Below, piece after piece: positions 61,659 to 64,000 of a stretch of DNA of 64,000 nt. The position numbers and the translations under genes are program-made. The number at the start of each line of letters is the position of its first letter. Positions within the stretch are counted from its first letter, which is position 1. Origin of the DNA: DATEKX01 sp963726785 (GTDB taxonomy: Bacteria; Acidobacteriota; Blastocatellia; UBA7656); the NCBI GenBank assembly GCA_963726785.1, contig CAVSDJ010000007.1, positions 558,001 to 622,000 on the forward strand, given 5' to 3'. The notes below the pieces were generated by a model that was not told the DNA's origin, did no database searches, and saw nothing but the letters and a program-made list of their open reading frames with translations.

Positions 61659-63228
61659 TGGTCCCGGAGGTTTGCGTCGGTGTCTTTGGTGAAGCTTCGG
61701 CTCTCCCGTTTAGAAGAGTGTTTCCTTTGACAACCTCCGCTCCTTGACGCGCTATTCCTGCTCATTATGGAGGTATATACTAATGAAAGCCAAGTCTAAG
61801 CCCCGCTCTTTTCGCAAACCATCTCTCAAGCGCAGGAAGCTTACAATCACACATCCCAATGCCTGTGGCATTGATGTCGGCTCTGCTTCTCACTTTGTTG
61901 CTGTTGCTGCTGATTGCTGTGATGAAAGTGTCAGAGAGTTCTCCTCTTTCACATCTGATCTCTACAGGCTGGCCGAGTGGCTTGAGCGGTGTCGAGTTTC
62001 GACGGTTGTCATGGAATCTACTGGCGTCTATTGGATCCCTCTTTTCGAGCTACTCGATAGTCGGGGCTTTGAAGTTAAGCTTGTAGATGCTCGCAGAGTC
62101 AAGAATGTGCCTGGCCGCAAATCGGATGTTGTAGACTGCCAATGGCTGCAAGAACTTCATACCTACGGCCTGCTCGAAGGTGCTTTTCGTCCAAAAGATG
62201 AGATTGTCGTGTTGCGCTCTTACTTACGTCAACGAGCAATGCTTGTGCGCTCGGCGGCAACGCATATTCAGCACATGCAGAAAGCGCTTTCACAGATGAA
62301 CCTCCAACTTCACAATGTCATCAGCGACATTACCGGAGTAACCGGCTTGAAGATCATCCGAGCCATCGTGGCTGGTCAACGTGAGGCTCAAGTGCTTGCC
62401 TCCTTGCGCGACCCGAAGTGTAAGAACTCTGTCGAGACCATAGCAAAATCCCTCGAAGGCAATTACCGCCGGGAGCATCTGTTCTCACTAAAGCAAGCCC
62501 TTGAGTTGTATGACTTCTACCATCAGAAGATCACAGAGTGTGACGGCGAGCTTGAGTTGCAACTAAAGACCATGACGAAAGCAGCCGTTACGACAAACAA
62601 GCCGTTGCCTGCGGCTCGATGCGCCCGCAGACTTGAGAGCAACCGGATAAGATTCGATGCGCGCAAATACCTGTTCGAGATGAGTGGTGTAGACCTCACT
62701 CAGATAGATGGAATAGATACCTCGACCGCACTGGTAGTCATCAGCGAGATAGGATGTGACATGACGAGATGGCCGACTGGAAAACATTTCGGGTCCTGGA
62801 TGTGTCTGTCGCCAGGCTCGAAAATAAGCGGCGGAAAAGTCTTGTCAACGAGGACTAAGCCGGGAGCCAATCGAGCAGCCAATGCACTGAGACAAGCTGC
62901 GCAATCGCTACATCATAGCCAGAGCGCATTGGGAGCCTACTTTCGCAGAATGCGTGCGAGGCTGGGAGCGCCAAAAGCGATAACAGCGACAGCTTATAAA
63001 CTAGCAAGGATGATCTACTCAATGTTGAAGTATGGGACTGAGTATGTGGATGCGGGGCAGCAAGCATATGAAGAACAATATCGAGATAGGGCGCTGAGAA
63101 ATCTACAGCGGAATGCTCGTCGCTTCGGATACGAACTGGTTAAAGCAGAGCCAAATGCCGTTTGCCCCACTTCCTAGAATCAATCACTTGTCGGGTTGTT
63201 TCTTAGAAGGCGCGGTCGAGTTGGCACA
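61659..63228 (+). mobile_element. IS110-family element (approximate ends)
   Basis: It occupies the space between the R'' box of attC-like site e and the stop of the cassette gene at 63229. IS110 elements lack clear terminal inverted repeats, so exact ends are not resolved. The non-coding left part (61659-61782) carries CGGAGGTT/AACCTCCG (61665-61672, 61732-61739), a candidate structured RNA. Confidence 0.6.
61783..63177 (+). CDS. IS110-family DEDD transposase/recombinase
   Basis: A 464-residue protein with the RuvC-like DEDD half (Asp in GIDVGSASHFVAVA, Glu in STVVMESTGVYWIP, Asp pair in GRKSDVVDCQWLQELH) and the C-terminal Transposase_20 half (DLTQIDGIDTSTALVVISEI; LSPGSKISGGKVLS, with its catalytic Ser region). 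IS110 enzymes use a bridge RNA encoded at the element's end to pair target and donor. A subgroup (IS1111-attC) targets attC sites. GGAGGT precedes ATG 61783, fixing the start. Confidence 0.95.
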   Translation: MKAKSKPRSFRKPSLKRRKLTITHPNACGIDVGSASHFVAVAADCCDESVREFSSFTSDLYRLAEWLERCRVSTVVMESTGVYWIPLFELLDSRGFEVKLVDARRVKNVPGRKSDVVDCQWLQELHTYGLLEGAFRPKDEIVVLRSYLRQRAMLVRSAATHIQHMQKALSQMNLQLHNVISDITGVTGLKIIRAIVAGQREAQVLASLRDPKCKNSVETIAKSLEGNYRREHLFSLKQALELYDFYHQKITECDGELELQLKTMTKAAVTTNKPLPAARCARRLESNRIRFDARKYLFEMSGVDLTQIDGIDTSTALVVISEIGCDMTRWPTGKHFGSWMCLSPGSKISGGKVLSTRTKPGANRAANALRQAAQSLHHSQSALGAYFRRMRARLGAPKAITATAYKLARMIYSMLKYGTEYVDAGQQAYEEQYRDRALRNLQRNARRFGYELVKAEPNAVCPTS

Positions 63229-63732
63229 TCATTTCTGGCTTCGGAAAGTTTTATCTTCAGGGAACATCTTATTCCACAACTCTATTATTTCATTCTTCTG
63301 CTCCTCTGTCTTCCCAGGAAGTATACTCAACAGTGCTGTCTTCGCATTAATAACGTCAGGGCCGAAATTAGGGACATTGTCAGGATCAAATTGTTCAGCA
63401 AAATTCTTCGGCAGGCGATCAGGGAAAATAGCTAATAAAGCCTTTGCCGTGTCTCGCGCCTCACGGGCGGAACCGGTCTTCAAAACGATTTCCGCCGCTT
63501 TAATCTCAAACTGACTTTGGGCTTGTTTATATTGACTCCATATTCCAAACCCGACAGTCAAAAGGGCAACTAGAGCAGTCCCAACTATTGAAATGGTAGT
63601 CCATTTAGCTTTATCGCGCTCAACATCCACCTTGTCCCTCTCAAGTATTAACTTCTCTCTTTCAAGCTGAAGTTTATCGTGTTCGATATCTAATTTCTTT
63701 TCGTCAAGACTAGAAATCTCTTGATTTGACAT
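63229..63732 (-). CDS. Membrane-anchored coiled-coil protein, cassette gene
   Basis: A 167-residue protein: residues 1-45 are a charged coiled coil with heptads (KKLDIEHDKLQLEREKLILE), then one membrane helix (TISIVGTALVALLTVGFGIW), then a helical C-terminal part (EIKAAEIVLKTGSAREARDT, KTEEQKNEIIELWNKMF). AAAGGAG stands four bases before ATG 63732. No known family; similar coiled-coil-TM proteins are frequent in integron cassettes. attC site f lies 44 bases upstream. Confidence 0.8.
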   Translation of the reverse strand: MSNQEISSLDEKKLDIEHDKLQLEREKLILERDKVDVERDKAKWTTISIVGTALVALLTVGFGIWSQYKQAQSQFEIKAAEIVLKTGSAREARDTAKALLAIFPDRLPKNFAEQFDPDNVPNFGPDVINAKTALLSILPGKTEEQKNEIIELWNKMFPEDKTFRSQK

Positions 63733-63775
63733 GTGGCTCCTTTCCAATTAGCACATTATCTGCCTACAGCCGAGC

Positions 63776-63865
63776 GCCTAACGCCCGGCATCAGCGGGGC
63801 CGCGTGTGGTACTCGCTTTCATTCGAACCTCTGTTCGCGGCCTCCGCTGCATGCTTTTGTTCGGC
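63776..63865 (-). other. attC site f (intact)
   Basis: R'' GCCGAAC (minus strand, 63865-63859) and R' GTTAGGC (63782-63776). The arms GCATGCAGCGGAGGCCGCG and CGCGGCCCCGCTGATGC pair with an extrahelical G, and the loop is GAACAGAGGTTCGAATGAAA. 90 bp. The only attC in the window that is both clear and uninterrupted. Confidence 0.85.
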
Positions 63866-63872
63866 GTCTTTG

Positions 63873-64000
63873 CTATTTGATCCTCCATTGATATGGGTAA
63901 ATCCCTGTTACCATGTAATCGAGAGGACTCGATTCATCCGTCTCCAGGTCTCCTGTCAGCAGCTTTCGCAGTAGTTCGGCTGTCTCTTCAACCTCTCGTC
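63873..64000 (-). CDS. Cassette gene, C-terminal fragment (5' end outside window)
   Basis: The minus strand is open from the window edge to TAG 63873-63875, eight bases before attC site f, as expected for a cassette gene. The 41 visible residues (EVEETAELLRKLLTGDLE ... LDYMVTGIYPYQWRIK) are not enough to recognise a family. Confidence 0.65.
   Translation of the reverse strand, partial: REVEETAELLRKLLTGDLETDESSPLDYMVTGIYPYQWRIK

Noticed and set aside
1..64000. tRNA, rRNA or CRISPR arrays
   Set aside because: I read for T-loop, CCA-end and regular direct-repeat patterns and found none; the dispersed palindromes are not regularly spaced. A covariance search would settle weak tRNA-like structures.
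56966..64000. An integron integrase gene
   Set aside because: No tyrosine-recombinase motif (R...HxxR...Y) is visible in any frame of this end; it may lie beyond 64000 or be absent.

Overview
The window looks like a chromosomal contig from a free-living Gram-negative bacterium, most likely an acidobacterium of the Blastocatellia type. This is an inference from gene content, not a database result. It rests on the mix of ECF sigma factors paired with Ser/Thr kinases carrying TPRs, glycine/proline-rich TonB proteins, YCF48-type BNR lipoproteins, lamin-tail/IPT secreted proteins, a Tat-exported Gfo/Idh/MocA oxidoreductase, moderate G+C and abundant short palindromic dispersed repeats.

Layout. 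0-9 kb: partial MocA-type oxidoreductase, SCP-x-like thiolase, two broken small genes, DUF29 gene, alpha/beta hydrolase, acyl-CoA dehydrogenase, O-antigen-ligase/TPR membrane protein. 9-19 kb: thrS (TTG start, no TGS domain), an MFS gene divergent from an ArsR-type regulator, a thioredoxin / quinone-reductase-like / Zn-ADH / aldo-keto reductase run with a duplicated ArsR-type operator, then an MFS plus 2OG-Fe(II) dioxygenase pair. 19-27.5 kb: the standout locus, a CHAT (caspase-like) protease gene followed by a four-gene run: zinc-ribbon protein with a degenerate NTPase-like core, SPFH-like repeat protein, MotA/TolQ/ExbB-like (ZorA-like) channel with long cytoplasmic tail, and MotB/OmpA-like (ZorB-like) partner. 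I do not recognise this combination as a named system; it reads as a Zorya-like membrane machine coupled to a CHAT effector. 27.5-36 kb: kinase/ECF sigma pair, secreted proteins, DedA-type and M28 peptidase genes. 36-43 kb: SGNH lipoprotein, ABC ATPase plus FtsX-type permease, groEL-groES with CIRCE and a textbook promoter, pta. 43-57 kb: DUF2278-lamin-tail protein, PD40 protein, sugar isomerase, ECF sigma/anti-sigma, roadblock protein, two tandem TonB genes, YCF48-like lipoprotein and a 1269-residue lamin-tail/IPT protein.

57-64 kb: a gene-cassette array with attC-like sites and no integrase in view (CALIN-like). All cassette genes read on the minus strand: nitrilase-family hydrolase, PhyH-type dioxygenase, DUF433/DUF5615 toxin-antitoxin pair, a membrane coiled-coil protein and a partial gene. 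Three attC sites are hit by mobile DNA: an 87-bp MITE with 9-bp duplication, a 259-bp MITE plus a 1573-bp DDE insertion sequence sharing 8-bp duplications, and an IS110-family element.

Nine genes, including groEL, carry frameshifts, some single-base and one gene with four. They cluster at 1.9-7 kb and 33.7-40.3 kb (one at 46.8 kb). Because groEL is normally essential, many are probably sequence errors; I give full gene spans and mark where the frame changes.
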